Origin: a virus
Direction: 5' to 3' (one strand)
Virus record (IMG/VR): IMGVR_UViG_3300035128_000038
Location: 1 to 62,785 of that record
Length of the DNA: 62,785 bases
The notes under the pieces are model-generated. The model did no database searches and was not told where the DNA came from. It worked only from the letters and a program-made list of their open reading frames with translations. The translations under genes were made by a program, and so were the position numbers. Positions 52,382 through 60,467 of this stretch are shown here, piece by piece. Position 1 is the stretch's first letter. Every line of letters starts with the position of its first letter.

Positions 52382-54372
52382 TGTCTCGTCTCGAAATACG
52401 GCCCTTCGGCCTTTTTGAACTTCTCATAGTCGGCGTCTGAGAGACTGAGAAGCTGCTCAATCTGCATAAGCTCATCGTCTCTGAACAGACCCGTATCCTT
52501 GAGCCTCTGCATCGCCATACCCAGAGGGCCAGCCCGGAGACGCATAAGCAACGCCTGTTTGTTGGTGACCTCGGGGAAATATTCCAGTAGTGCCTCCACA
52601 TCAAGGGCGCCGCCCTCAAACAGCTTTAGCGCCTGTTCCCTCTGAGCCCAGCGGTTCGTGGGCAGGGTGGAACCAGCCTCTACCTTAAACCTGTAAGTTC
52701 CCTGATAAATCTGGTCGGTCCCGGTAAAGGGTATCTCTTCCTCGTTGTTGTCCCCGGTTCGAAGGATGCGCTGCACGGTAAACCAGTTCTGGCCCAGGGA
52801 GACGTACATCAACCCTTTTTCCTCAACGCTTTGGTCGATGCCCCGGATTTTTTCCCGGATTATTATTTGGGCCTTCTCCTGCAGGGTGGCGATGGCCACC
52901 CCCGAGGTGACCCCCGTGGGCCTGCGCCCTTCGCTCACATCGGTCAACCCGGTGATGATTTCCACAATGCGGAGCAGGGATTGAATATATTCGTTGTAGT
53001 CCTGTGGCAGGTTGGGAACGTCCAGAAACCGAATGCCGGCCGCCAGGGAAGCTACCGGCTCCCATATCCGAGAGGGAGCATTGGTGACGTAGAAGCGGTT
53101 GACCCCGCAGGCCTGCGGGAGAATAAGGGGTGGGAGGGCTGAGTTATCTAAATGTGCAGCGATCTTGGAGATTTTCTTGCTGATTTCAATGACCAAAGGC
53201 TCTATTTGTTCCACCACGCTCAAGCCGTATTCGGAAATGCCATCTGACAGGGAATACCGCTTGATAAACGGAAATTTGTCCCACAGGTAACATTGGCTGG
53301 CCACCTCACGGGGCAGGTCCGGGTTGATGCTCGGGTTGGGCTTGTCGTCCAGGACCAGCTCGCCGTTGTTGGTCACCGCGATGAAGCGGATGTAGCCAGG
53401 ATATTTGCTTTGCCAGACCGGCTCTATGGGGACTCTGACTGTCTGCTGGGTTGCAGGGTCAATCTGTTCTGCGAATAATTCCTCCCCCTCGGCCACTTCC
53501 TGGCCGGTGTTGGGATCAACCCAACTGCCGGAGTAGTCCTTGACCCACAATTTGACCACCAGGGCCCGCTTAACTTCGACGCTGCGCCCCGCCTGGTCGC
53601 TTCCCGGGGAATCCGGTTCGTAATCCGGTATGTCTGTCCCAGGCTGCCCCCCCACCAGACGGCGCTGGGTGGACTGCGTACCCCTGATTTTGTCCCGCTC
53701 TTCCCCAAACAGGTCGGAATATTCCCGGTTGTATTTCACCGAACCTTCTTCGATGTCCCAGGTCCGGTAAATCTCAGCCAGTTCCATGGGGTCAAGAATG
53801 GCCACCATGGGAGATTTCTGCAGGTCAACCGCCTTGGGCCAGAAAAGAGTCTGGAAAACATCCAGGAGATCTACCACCACCTCGCCGGCGCCGCCCTCAG
53901 CCCCGGGGTCGAAGCGCATCATCTCGGTGGCTAAACCGTACAGTTCTGAATTGTGGGTTGACTCCTGCAGGACGAATTGCTGATCGGTCTGCTCCCACCA
54001 ATCATCAACCGAAGCCTGCCAGGCTTTGGCGCCCTCGGTGGAAGCGTCTGAGGAGGGTCTGAGGTCAACCCGGGGTTTGTTGTCGGTGAGGTTGGCTTTG
54101 AGGGTATTGACTGTCTTGAACACCAAGTTGACGGGAACCTGGGCGTATGAGGACTTGGCCCGGAAAAAACGGCCGCGGTAGAGTTCGTGAAACCTCAACC
54201 AGAGGGAAGGCAACTGCAGGCGGTCCCGGTGGCGCTTCATAATTTTCATCATGCGCCAGCACCAGGGACCGACCTCTTTAGAGCCCTCGGGCGGGGGCTG
54301 AGTCTCCCAATCTGGATGCTGCCTCTGGTCGAGGGATTCTATGGCGGATAAAGAGGATGCCGGTTCAGCCAC
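52378..54372 (-). CDS. Portal protein
   Basis: A 664-residue protein of the portal class for podoviruses. Signs: an N-terminal region with helices (SYAQVPVNLVFKTVNTLKANLTDNKPRVDLRPS), LWVKDYSGSWVDPNTGQEVAE, a long helix (QCYLWDKFPFIKRYSLSDGI, EYGLSVVEQIEPLVIEISKKISKI), then a helical C-terminal half (SGVAIATLQEKAQIIIREKIRGI). The start is GTG at 54372, overlapping the previous small gene. It forms the dodecameric vertex for packaging and ejection. Confidence 0.85.
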   Translation of the reverse strand: MAEPASSLSAIESLDQRQHPDWETQPPPEGSKEVGPWCWRMMKIMKRHRDRLQLPSLWLRFHELYRGRFFRAKSSYAQVPVNLVFKTVNTLKANLTDNKPRVDLRPSSDASTEGAKAWQASVDDWWEQTDQQFVLQESTHNSELYGLATEMMRFDPGAEGGAGEVVVDLLDVFQTLFWPKAVDLQKSPMVAILDPMELAEIYRTWDIEEGSVKYNREYSDLFGEERDKIRGTQSTQRRLVGGQPGTDIPDYEPDSPGSDQAGRSVEVKRALVVKLWVKDYSGSWVDPNTGQEVAEGEELFAEQIDPATQQTVRVPIEPVWQSKYPGYIRFIAVTNNGELVLDDKPNPSINPDLPREVASQCYLWDKFPFIKRYSLSDGISEYGLSVVEQIEPLVIEISKKISKIAAHLDNSALPPLILPQACGVNRFYVTNAPSRIWEPVASLAAGIRFLDVPNLPQDYNEYIQSLLRIVEIITGLTDVSEGRRPTGVTSGVAIATLQEKAQIIIREKIRGIDQSVEEKGLMYVSLGQNWFTVQRILRTGDNNEEEIPFTGTDQIYQGTYRFKVEAGSTLPTNRWAQREQALKLFEGGALDVEALLEYFPEVTNKQALLMRLRAGPLGMAMQRLKDTGLFRDDELMQIEQLLSLSDADYEKFKKAEGPYFETRH

Positions 54373-54526
54373 GCTCAGTGATGTTCATGACATTCTCCTC
54401 CTGTGATTGGTCGTGCTGGTCTTCCCTGGTATCAACCGGACGGCGGTGCTGTTCCGGCACCTGCCACATTTCCGGTTCGCCGTCGGGCCGGTCACCGCCT
54501 ATGGGAACGTGGTCGCCTTTTACCAT
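54365..54526 (-). CDS. Small acidic protein upstream of the portal (53 aa)
   Basis: The ATG at 54526 overlaps the end of the 106-residue zinc gene, and the TGA at 54367 overlaps the portal start. The 53-residue product (MVKGDHVPIGGDRPDGEPE, then REDQHDQSQEENVMN) is hydrophilic and disordered. Its ribosome site is weak; coupling is the best support. Function unknown. Confidence 0.5.
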   Translation of the reverse strand: MVKGDHVPIGGDRPDGEPEMWQVPEQHRRPVDTREDQHDQSQEENVMNITERG

Positions 54527-54840
54527 GGATAAGACCCCTTCTCCATCATGTCTTTATACATAGGAGCAAAAAAGTCGGTAAGTTCAATGCCAAAATCCTT
54601 AAAAAACTTTTCGCAACGGTTACACATAAATAAATTATCGCCTGGGGCAAGATAGCCGACGGTAGCAATGTCACCGCAACGACACCTCGTGTATCTCGGA
54701 ACGGCTATTTTTAATAAAGATGAGCATTCTTTCAGCCTTTCAAGCCACATATCAAGAAGGTGCTGTTTTTTGGCTTGATAATATTCAAGTTCTTTTTGGG
54801 AAGTGAACCAAATGGAACCCATCCACTTAAAGGCAGCCAA
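54520..54840 (-). CDS. Zinc-binding helical protein (106 aa)
   Basis: A 106-residue protein from a TTG start. A helical N-terminal half (SQKELEYYQAKKQHLLDMWLERLKE) is followed by YTRCRCGDIATVGYLAPGD and MCNRCEKFF, a CxC...CxxC zinc ribbon. Its start lies in a copy of a 24-bp junction sequence that also begins the next upstream gene. It may bind nucleic acid or partner the terminase or portal. Confidence 0.6.
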   Translation of the reverse strand: MAAFKWMGSIWFTSQKELEYYQAKKQHLLDMWLERLKECSSLLKIAVPRYTRCRCGDIATVGYLAPGDNLFMCNRCEKFFKDFGIELTDFFAPMYKDMMEKGSYPW

Positions 54841-55020
54841 TTACGTCGCCCTCCGCATCATAAATTTAAAGAAAGACATATCATAGCCATGTTTGTTTAA
54901 TTCAAACACAGCCTCAAGGGAGAAAAACGCCTCAACCTCGCCGCGCCTGTCAAGGCATTCAAAGCGATAGGTGGCTGGATTATAAAACCAGCCTGTGTTA
55001 CTACCAACAGAAACAGCCAA
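54841..55020 (-). CDS. Small hypothetical protein from a TTG start (59 aa)
   Basis: The frame begins at TTG 55020 (nine bases after GGAGG, which is inside the end of the upstream gene) and ends with TAA at 54841, immediately before the next TTG. Product: AVSVGSNTGWFYNPATYRF and a helical end FELNKHGYDMSFFKFMMRRA. A downstream frame reads the same bases in 54897-55208, but this frame has better coding character. Unknown function. Confidence 0.6.
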   Translation of the reverse strand: MAVSVGSNTGWFYNPATYRFECLDRRGEVEAFFSLEAVFELNKHGYDMSFFKFMMRRAT

Positions 55021-55260
55021 CTACTTCGCCCTCCGCATCCCCTTAACTTGGCCATACTGACGCATTCCGGCCTTGTGCTGCCGAGCGCCGCTCTTGCCGG
55101 GGTGGCCAGCCAGGCGCTTACCTTCGCTTTTGACGTGCCAGTCTTTAGACCCGGGTTTCCCGGCGTTGATGGAGGCATAAAATACTTCTTCCCCCTTTTT
55201 AGGACCATACTCCGCTTTCATGGCCGCGAGGACCTTTTCGCCTTCGTCAGTCAGGGGCAT
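55021..55260 (-). CDS. Conserved phage protein (79 aa)
   Basis: A basic protein with PLTDEGEKVLAAMKAEYGPKKGEEVFYASINAGK, a family very common in phage genomes near head genes, of unknown function; the typical members end in basic, disordered tails as here (KSGARQHKAGMRQYGQVKG). It overlaps the next upstream gene by 14 bp. Confidence 0.75.
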   Translation of the reverse strand: MPLTDEGEKVLAAMKAEYGPKKGEEVFYASINAGKPGSKDWHVKSEGKRLAGHPGKSGARQHKAGMRQYGQVKGMRRAK

Positions 55261-55660
55261 GTGCAGCCTCCTTGGTCATCGAACAACCCTTTTTATGGAA
55301 CTGAATTTTGCCCGACCGGGCTGCCTTAGCGCCGCACTCGGGACACGTTACCTTATCTTCTTGAAGAACTTTTTCGCTTTTGTCAACAACTTTGGTGACA
55401 TCTGGCAATTCCACGACCTCCTGGGTGCGTGTCCCGATCTGCACCAGAACCTTTTGTTGTATCTGTCCCTGACCGTCCATGAGGAACGGAAAGCCGTAGC
55501 AATGGGGACAGAGAGCCGAGGCGGTCACCGGCCCCCGAAGGATTACGAAGTCTTTGGGGAGGATAAGTTTGAACATCTCCCCCCGGAGCGGCTGGTGAAA
55601 GTCGTCATCGGCTACCGAGAAAACGGGGTATTTGCAGGTGAAGCAGGCGATGGTTTTCAT
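55247..55660 (-). CDS. Double zinc-ribbon protein
   Basis: I chose the ATG at 55660, overlapping the previous TGA (ATGA). The product has CFTCKYPVF, then CPHCYGFPF, and a second ribbon CPECGAKAAR...C at the end. The centre is strand-rich (MFKLILPKDFVILRGPVTA). It may be a nucleic-acid-binding factor. Function unknown. Confidence 0.65.
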   Translation of the reverse strand: MKTIACFTCKYPVFSVADDDFHQPLRGEMFKLILPKDFVILRGPVTASALCPHCYGFPFLMDGQGQIQQKVLVQIGTRTQEVVELPDVTKVVDKSEKVLQEDKVTCPECGAKAARSGKIQFHKKGCSMTKEAAHAPD

Positions 55661-55854
55661 TTTAACGTCCATGTTTTTATTGCTTCTCTAAGGGGAAGTT
55701 CGTTGCAATCATCAAAAGATACGCTATGAAGTTCTAAACCTACCAGCTCTCCCCCGATATAACATAATGGCTTAAACTGCACTTCCACCAATTCAGCATC
55801 ATTGGGAACCTCAACCCCAAAGTCCTTGCCTAAACCGTGAAATATAATTTTCAT
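55657..55854 (-). CDS. Small hypothetical protein (65 aa)
   Basis: A 65-residue protein of alternating strands (FGVEVPNDAELVEVQFKPL, YIGGELVGLELHSVSFDD). Its stop overlaps the start of the next gene and its own start overlaps the previous stop. No family recognised; a phage small acidic beta-protein. Confidence 0.55.
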   Translation of the reverse strand: MKIIFHGLGKDFGVEVPNDAELVEVQFKPLCYIGGELVGLELHSVSFDDCNELPLREAIKTWTLK

Positions 55855-56306
55855 CGTTCCCTATCCTTTTTAAGCGTCTCCTGCACTAATTCCTCTGCAA
55901 CGTCCCCCTCCGGTGGCACAGACGACGGCTCCTGATAGTCGGGGTGGTAGGGCCGGGCCAGGGGCGACAACCCTCTCCAATCAGCTCCCCGGGGCAAGCC
56001 CTCATCCTCCGACGGCCCGAAGATGTCACCATAACCTGAGTCCAAGACCGCCTCCCGCTCCCCAGGAGACAGGGAACGGGGCGGGGGAGACTGGAGAGTT
56101 CGCATAATGTCAAAGGCCACCCTAACGCCAGCCAGAGCGTCCATAGCGCCCTGGGAAGGGGACACCGGGAGGCCTGAGATGCCACCCACCAGGGGAGAGT
56201 TGAACAAAGCGGAGTCGGCGCAGGAGGAACAAAAGTCCTTCCCGTGGCGCTTGATGCCCTCGGTGTCGCAGAACTGGCCGCATTTGTAGCATCTAGAGGG
56301 CATCAA
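55851..56306 (-). CDS. Zinc-finger protein with Pro/Ser-rich tail (151 aa)
   Basis: A 151-residue protein with N-terminal CYKCGQFCD and FCSSCADS, a zinc site of the CxxC...CxxC type, followed by a long Pro/Ser/Gly/Glu-rich flexible part (PPRSLSPGEREAVLDSGYGD) and a basic end. It overlaps the downstream gene by four bases. Function unknown. Confidence 0.6.
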   Translation of the reverse strand: MMPSRCYKCGQFCDTEGIKRHGKDFCSSCADSALFNSPLVGGISGLPVSPSQGAMDALAGVRVAFDIMRTLQSPPPRSLSPGEREAVLDSGYGDIFGPSEDEGLPRGADWRGLSPLARPYHPDYQEPSSVPPEGDVAEELVQETLKKDRER

Positions 56307-56481
56307 GTTTTTCCTTTATGGCGGCCAATATTTGATTGGTCGTGCTTAGGGTCTCAATCAATGCCAACTGTGATAGGCGATTAAGGTCAAGGGCAACATA
56401 CTGTTCGCCAGTTAACGGAACGCCCCTCTTTATCCTGTCAAGGGCGTCTGACATTTCTGCTATAATGTCCATATTCTGCAC
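56293..56481 (-). CDS. Small helical protein (62 aa)
   Basis: The frame starts with GTG at 56481 or ATG at 56472; no strong ribosome site supports either. The product is helical (LDRIKRGVPLTGEQYVALDL, LSQLALIETLSTTNQILAAIKEKL). It overlaps the zinc gene by 14 bp. Unknown function. Confidence 0.5.
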   Translation of the reverse strand: MQNMDIIAEMSDALDRIKRGVPLTGEQYVALDLNRLSQLALIETLSTTNQILAAIKEKLDAL

Positions 56482-56482
56482 T

Positions 56483-56755
56483 TTACAGCCATGGTGATCC
56501 CATATCGTTTTTGTTTTTGATGAAATCGCCTATTTCTTTTAATCGTTCTGCTGCAATAAAGATAGCTGCGTAATCCGTTGACAAACCCATCACCCCACCA
56601 ACTTCTGGCCGCAGCATTACCCTGATATATCTTGGCAATGGATTGTCCTTGATATATTCAGCAACTTCAAAAAGTGCTTCAGACAGATCAGAATACAAGG
56701 CCCCCAGTCGCCCTGATTCCTCCAAAATTTCATCAGGTTCTTTATCTTTCTCCAC
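56483..56755 (-). CDS. Small hypothetical protein (90 aa)
   Basis: A 90-residue acidic protein, N-terminal helices (EKDKEPDEILEESGRLGALYSD) and a centre YIRVMLRPEVGGVMGLSTDY. Overlaps the previous gene by 14 bp. No known family. Confidence 0.55.
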   Translation of the reverse strand: MEKDKEPDEILEESGRLGALYSDLSEALFEVAEYIKDNPLPRYIRVMLRPEVGGVMGLSTDYAAIFIAAERLKEIGDFIKNKNDMGSPWL

Positions 56756-56981
56756 TGTCTTCCTTCCCCTTCTTTTCCGGCTCCTGGGGCTTGTTTACCG
56801 GGCTTTTCCAGACCTCTTTGCCACACTCGAAGCAGACGTATTTCACCCGCTTCTCGCCGGACACGGGTCGGAGCCGCAACGGAACCCCCCGGTCCATCTT
56901 GGAGGGGGCGTAAAATTTGGCGGCCTCGATTTGCACCAGATAATCACTACCACACCTGCATTTTAGGGATGCTTCTGCCAT
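56742..56981 (-). CDS. Zinc-ribbon protein (79 aa)
   Basis: A 79-residue protein with LKCRCGSDYLVQ and YVCFECGKEVWK, a CxC...CxxC ribbon, then a charged Lys/Glu/Pro tail (PQEPEKKGKEDSGER). Phage zinc ribbons like this often lie upstream of terminase partners. Role unknown. Confidence 0.6.
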   Translation of the reverse strand: MAEASLKCRCGSDYLVQIEAAKFYAPSKMDRGVPLRLRPVSGEKRVKYVCFECGKEVWKSPVNKPQEPEKKGKEDSGER

Positions 56982-56984
56982 GAT

Positions 56985-57239
56985 TTATCCTTTCTTTTGG
57001 TAAACAATAACGAAATTTTTAATTCCCATATCAGCCAAAAAGGCGTCTTCCATGCCCATTAACCACGGAACATGCTGCATACATAAATTCAAATATTCTT
57101 CTTCTCCCACCAATTTAGGCTTTTCGTAGTTTTTATACAGATAGGCTAACACTTTGTGGTTATTTATCCATCCTTTATCAATCAGACATATATCGAAATC
57201 AGCATTTAACACGTCACGGTCAATTTCATAGGGACGCAT
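56985..57239 (-). CDS. Small hypothetical protein (84 aa)
   Basis: An 84-residue protein with an alpha/beta look (VLNADFDICLIDKGWINNHKV, EEYLNLCMQHVPWLMGMEDAF). It ends FVIVYQKKG. No family is recognised. It sits 3 bp from the next gene on both sides. Confidence 0.55.
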   Translation of the reverse strand: MRPYEIDRDVLNADFDICLIDKGWINNHKVLAYLYKNYEKPKLVGEEEYLNLCMQHVPWLMGMEDAFLADMGIKNFVIVYQKKG

Positions 57240-57242
57240 ATC

Positions 57243-57659
57243 TCAATACCCCTCATAGCCTCTTTTTATTCTATATTCTATTCTGCCAACAATCTGATCT
57301 ATTCTCGATCTGGATAAGTGATATTTCCTAGCAAGGTCTGCCTTTTTGTACCCTTGGACATAATCACTGTAAATGTCCTTGTTTCTTTTTTGGTGGCTCG
57401 AATAATCCCTTATCTTTTTATCGCAAGTATGAATGTTTTCCCAACCAATTATCTGCCTTAGTCTAGCCCCTCCAAGCAGGAACATCTTTGACAATTCTTC
57501 TAAGGTGGCCTCCTTGGCAAGGTACAAAGACCTTATCTTCAAGTTTCGATGATAATGAGGAGACACATGAACTCTATTAACGTGACCACATGTGGGGCAT
57601 TTGCCAGTTTCAATTATCCAATCGCTGTCTTTGGAAAATCTTGGAAAACTTTTCATCAA
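57243..57659 (-). CDS. Helix-turn-helix protein with zinc ribbon
   Basis: A 138-residue basic protein with a zinc-ribbon start (GKCPTCGHVNRVHVSPHYHR) and two possible helix-turn-helix stretches, EATLEELSKMFLLGGARLRQI and YKKADLARKYHLSRSRIDQIV, the latter typical of a sigma- or Mor-like recognition helix. It may bind DNA and regulate late genes or act in packaging site recognition. Position: three genes after terminase. Confidence 0.6.
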   Translation of the reverse strand: MMKSFPRFSKDSDWIIETGKCPTCGHVNRVHVSPHYHRNLKIRSLYLAKEATLEELSKMFLLGGARLRQIIGWENIHTCDKKIRDYSSHQKRNKDIYSDYVQGYKKADLARKYHLSRSRIDQIVGRIEYRIKRGYEGY

Positions 57660-58324
57660 TACCCCCTCAACCCTTCACCGTAGTCGCTCATCAACTTCGC
57701 CTCCAGTTCAGCACCCTCAGGCGCAGCGTAGTTAAAACGATCTTCCTCGAACCCTCCCGGCTGAGAGGCGTCCTCGATGACCCGGGCCAGGAAGTTCTTG
57801 GGTTTATTGGTGGTTTCCAACTGCAGCCAAAGCTGAAGGGCCGCGGCCAGGTAGCCCAGGGCGGCCACCGGCGGGTATTTCTCTATCTGGATGGGTTTGT
57901 CCTGGGGGAGGTTGCGAATATGTCCCCGGATCGGAGAGTCGCCCAGGAATAGAACCTGTTTGTCCAGCCGAGTAAGCTCACGCACCGCCTGAAAGCACAG
58001 GGAAGACAGGTCGCCTTTATCCACATAGGGCGGGGGAGTCAGGGGAATAGCGTCGTCGGTCTTGGAACCTTCGTAGAAAGCCCCTACCAGCCCTTCGCTG
58101 GAAGTGTCGGCGTAGAAGGCGTGGGGTTCAAGGGCTTTGTGCAGGACCACACACCTCTCCCGGAGGGCCTGGAGGCCTATCTCCTCGAACTCGGTCTCTA
58201 TCTCGGCCCTGTAGGGCGAATCAGGCACCTCGTTGTCCCAGGTCACCCGAACCACCAGGGCATAAGCCGGCCGGAGATGGAAGGGCCACGCTATCGAAGC
58301 GAAGTATTTAGTTGCTTGGGCCAT
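57656..58324 (-). CDS. Hypothetical protein after the terminase (222 aa)
   Basis: A 222-residue protein with IAWPFHLRPAYALVVRVTWDNE, LQALRERCVVLHKALEPHAFY and FLGDSPIRGHIRNLPQDKPI. The start overlaps the terminase stop by one base (TAATG). I see no known fold. Coupling suggests a partner of packaging. Confidence 0.6.
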   Translation of the reverse strand: MAQATKYFASIAWPFHLRPAYALVVRVTWDNEVPDSPYRAEIETEFEEIGLQALRERCVVLHKALEPHAFYADTSSEGLVGAFYEGSKTDDAIPLTPPPYVDKGDLSSLCFQAVRELTRLDKQVLFLGDSPIRGHIRNLPQDKPIQIEKYPPVAALGYLAAALQLWLQLETTNKPKNFLARVIEDASQPGGFEEDRFNYAAPEGAELEAKLMSDYGEGLRGY

Positions 58325-59901
58325 TAGAGATCACACCCCTCCCAGAAAGCCACCTTGCCGTAACTCCGGGCCATGACCTCGTAGTTAAAAGCATGCCGGA
58401 AGTGCTCCACGCCCAGCTTGACGTAGACATACTCTTTAGAGCCGGTGTCTTCGTCCTCTTCCAGCTTCTTAGCGACGTTGTGCAACTGCTTGGCGAACTC
58501 CCGGGTGATGGCGCTTTCCCGGGGCAGCCCCACCTGGGCCTTGCTGATCTCCGCATGGCTGGCGTCCAGGCTTTCGGTGCGGTTGCAGGCCACCGTCAGG
58601 TCCTTCTCGTTCCACTTGTAGGCGCCTTTCTGGTGGCGCAGGTAGTAGTTAAGAAAGACTCGACCCCGGAACCGCTTGGCGAACTCCCGGGCGTTCCTGG
58701 TCTCCGGCAGGGCATCCACCACGCAGCGGGCCACGTTGAACCGGTTCATCAGGTCGTCAATCTCCTCCCAGTCCCGGTAAATCTCCAGGTGGACGATCCG
58801 GTCCCGGCCCCCGCCCCGCTTCCCAATGACCACATGGAGGTCTTTGCCCTGGTCCACGCCCATGTAGCAGGGCCCGGGGTCGGATGAGGCTATCCCTTCG
58901 TTGCCACACAGGGCCAGGACCTCTTCCACACTCAAACGGTTCTCCGCCTCGATCCAGGCCACGCCGATTTGCAGGTTGTAAAGGTCCCGGAGGTTATCGG
59001 CAGTCTGAAAAGCCTTGAGGATCTCAGCAGCCGGCACGAAGTGAGAGAACAGCTGCGAGTAGTGGTAACCCCTGACCTCAGTCACCCTGGGCCGCCTGGC
59101 CACCCACTCGCCGGCGTCCAGGTCAAGCTCGGTCTCGCATTTCTCACAGACCCTTAGCACCTGGTCCCCCACCACCTTGAAGCATCGGGGGATCTCCGGC
59201 GGCTTGTACTCCATGAATATCTCTGTCAGGTTGTTGTAATGGCCGCACCCGGGGCATTTCAGGAGCCAGTACCGTTGGTCAGTCTCCTGCCAGGCCTTGT
59301 CGATGCCGTAGTCCGGCAGGGTGGGGTTGGACAATTTGAGGCTCTCCCGGAACTCAGAGTGACCCATGCGCTGCATGGCCATGGCAATCCGATCCTGGGG
59401 GGCCTCGTCAAGCTCGTCAAACACGATCAGGTCAACCGGGATGGATTTCAGGCCCACTGTGCTCACCATGCCCCTCAAATATAACATCGCCGTGTCCACC
59501 CGCTTTATCCCAGCCGCATCCGTGTCGCTGATCCAGGTCCCCAGGGTGTCAGGATTGTCATCAATAAGCGGCGAGATCCGACCCCGGGAGAAGTCAAGTA
59601 CGTCGGTCTTGCTGGGGAACAGGTACAGGATGCCCTTGTAGCCGCCGTATTTGGCGCCGTAAAAAGCCCGGAGCATGGCTTTAGTGGTCAGGCCCATCTG
59701 GGCGGCCTTGAGCTCTACCTGGTTGGGGTGGGTATCGGTGTAGGGGAGGCGAAGAAACTCGTGCTTGTGGAAGGTAAAGGGGCGGCCGTCGAGGATGACG
59801 GGGGTTGATTCGGCCCAGGAGGATAGCGTTGCGTCTGGTTGGTGCTTAATTCTCAGATAATTCGCTATTCCTGTTTCTAATGTCCTCAAGCAGGGCTGCA
59901 A
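58324..59901 (-). CDS. Terminase large subunit (GpA-like)
   Basis: A 525-residue protein. ATPase: Walker-A-like KAAQMGLTT at 65-73 (no classical GxGKS, as in GpA types) and Walker B DLIVFDELDEA at 157-167. A zinc pair CPGC (216, 219) with CEKC (252, 255). Nuclease: MGVDQGKD (Asp350), VVDALPETRN and YVKLGVEHFRHAF. The TTG start at 59901 has GGAGG six bases upstream and overlaps the small subunit by 56 bp. It cuts and pumps DNA into the head. Confidence 0.9.
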   Translation of the reverse strand: MQPCLRTLETGIANYLRIKHQPDATLSSWAESTPVILDGRPFTFHKHEFLRLPYTDTHPNQVELKAAQMGLTTKAMLRAFYGAKYGGYKGILYLFPSKTDVLDFSRGRISPLIDDNPDTLGTWISDTDAAGIKRVDTAMLYLRGMVSTVGLKSIPVDLIVFDELDEAPQDRIAMAMQRMGHSEFRESLKLSNPTLPDYGIDKAWQETDQRYWLLKCPGCGHYNNLTEIFMEYKPPEIPRCFKVVGDQVLRVCEKCETELDLDAGEWVARRPRVTEVRGYHYSQLFSHFVPAAEILKAFQTADNLRDLYNLQIGVAWIEAENRLSVEEVLALCGNEGIASSDPGPCYMGVDQGKDLHVVIGKRGGGRDRIVHLEIYRDWEEIDDLMNRFNVARCVVDALPETRNAREFAKRFRGRVFLNYYLRHQKGAYKWNEKDLTVACNRTESLDASHAEISKAQVGLPRESAITREFAKQLHNVAKKLEEDEDTGSKEYVYVKLGVEHFRHAFNYEVMARSYGKVAFWEGCDL

Positions 59902-60328
59902 GCTCGTCCTCCTGGAGATCGTCCAGTGATTTTATTTTTCTGATTTCCACCTTGTCGGTGAACATTTTCAAATGACGCCCAAGTAATTCGAGGGCTTTGT
60001 TAGCGCCAGATGCCTCGAAGCGAAACTCACCAGTAGGGTTTCCTTCCTTATCCAGAACTTCCACAGCCTGTACACAGCGTTCATGGACGTTTAGCAATCC
60101 CTTGATCACATAATCTTGGTCAACCTGTGTTCGCTCTTCCCGTTTTCTTAGTTGTCGGTCAATTTCTGCTGAGATTAGAGTTTTTTGTAGTAACTGCCAA
60201 CCTATATATCCAGCCATGCGCTTGCTATATCCAGCCCGTATCGCCGCCTGCGTGGCATTAAGGTCGATGATGTATTCCTGAACAAATCTCTTCTGCTTCG
60301 GATTCAGCTTGCGCTTTTTAGTTTCCAT
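59846..60328 (-). CDS. Terminase small subunit
   Basis: I chose the ATG at 60328 (METKKRK); the longer frame to 60379 would run through a terminator hairpin. The 160-residue protein has KLNPKQKRFVQEYIIDLNATQAAIRAGYSKRMAGYIGWQLL, the DNA-binding domain of the Terminase_2 family, followed by a coiled coil and acidic end. It recognises the packaging site and passes DNA to the large subunit. Confidence 0.85.
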   Translation of the reverse strand: METKKRKLNPKQKRFVQEYIIDLNATQAAIRAGYSKRMAGYIGWQLLQKTLISAEIDRQLRKREERTQVDQDYVIKGLLNVHERCVQAVEVLDKEGNPTGEFRFEASGANKALELLGRHLKMFTDKVEIRKIKSLDDLQEDELAALLEDIRNRNSELSEN

Positions 60329-60334
60329 GACCCT

Positions 60335-60372
60335 AAAAAGCGGGCCTCCCGGTTCCGGTATCCGAGAGGCCC
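60335..60372 (-). terminator. Terminator hairpin just before the terminase genes
   Basis: On the minus strand GGGCCTC (60372-60366) pairs with GAGGCCC (60348-60342) and is followed by GCTTTTT. It ends seven bases from the terminase start codon and lies in the leader of the candidate late promoter, so it would stop the transcript unless overcome. Confidence 0.75.
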
Positions 60373-60437
60373 TTGTCAAAAGGAGGGTTAGAGGTTGATG
60401 AGGTGCTACTATGTGAAGAAGGAGGAACCATGCAATT

Positions 60438-60467
60438 CTAGTAAAGCCTCTTTTTTCATGTTGTCAA
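60438..60467 (-). promoter_or_regulatory. Candidate late promoter
   Basis: On the minus strand TTGACA (60467-60462) and TACTAG (60443-60438) are separated by 18 bp. The transcript would start near 60431, cross about 60 bases of leader and meet the terminator hairpin at 60372-60335. No gene is seen on the minus strand in the leader. Confidence 0.5.
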
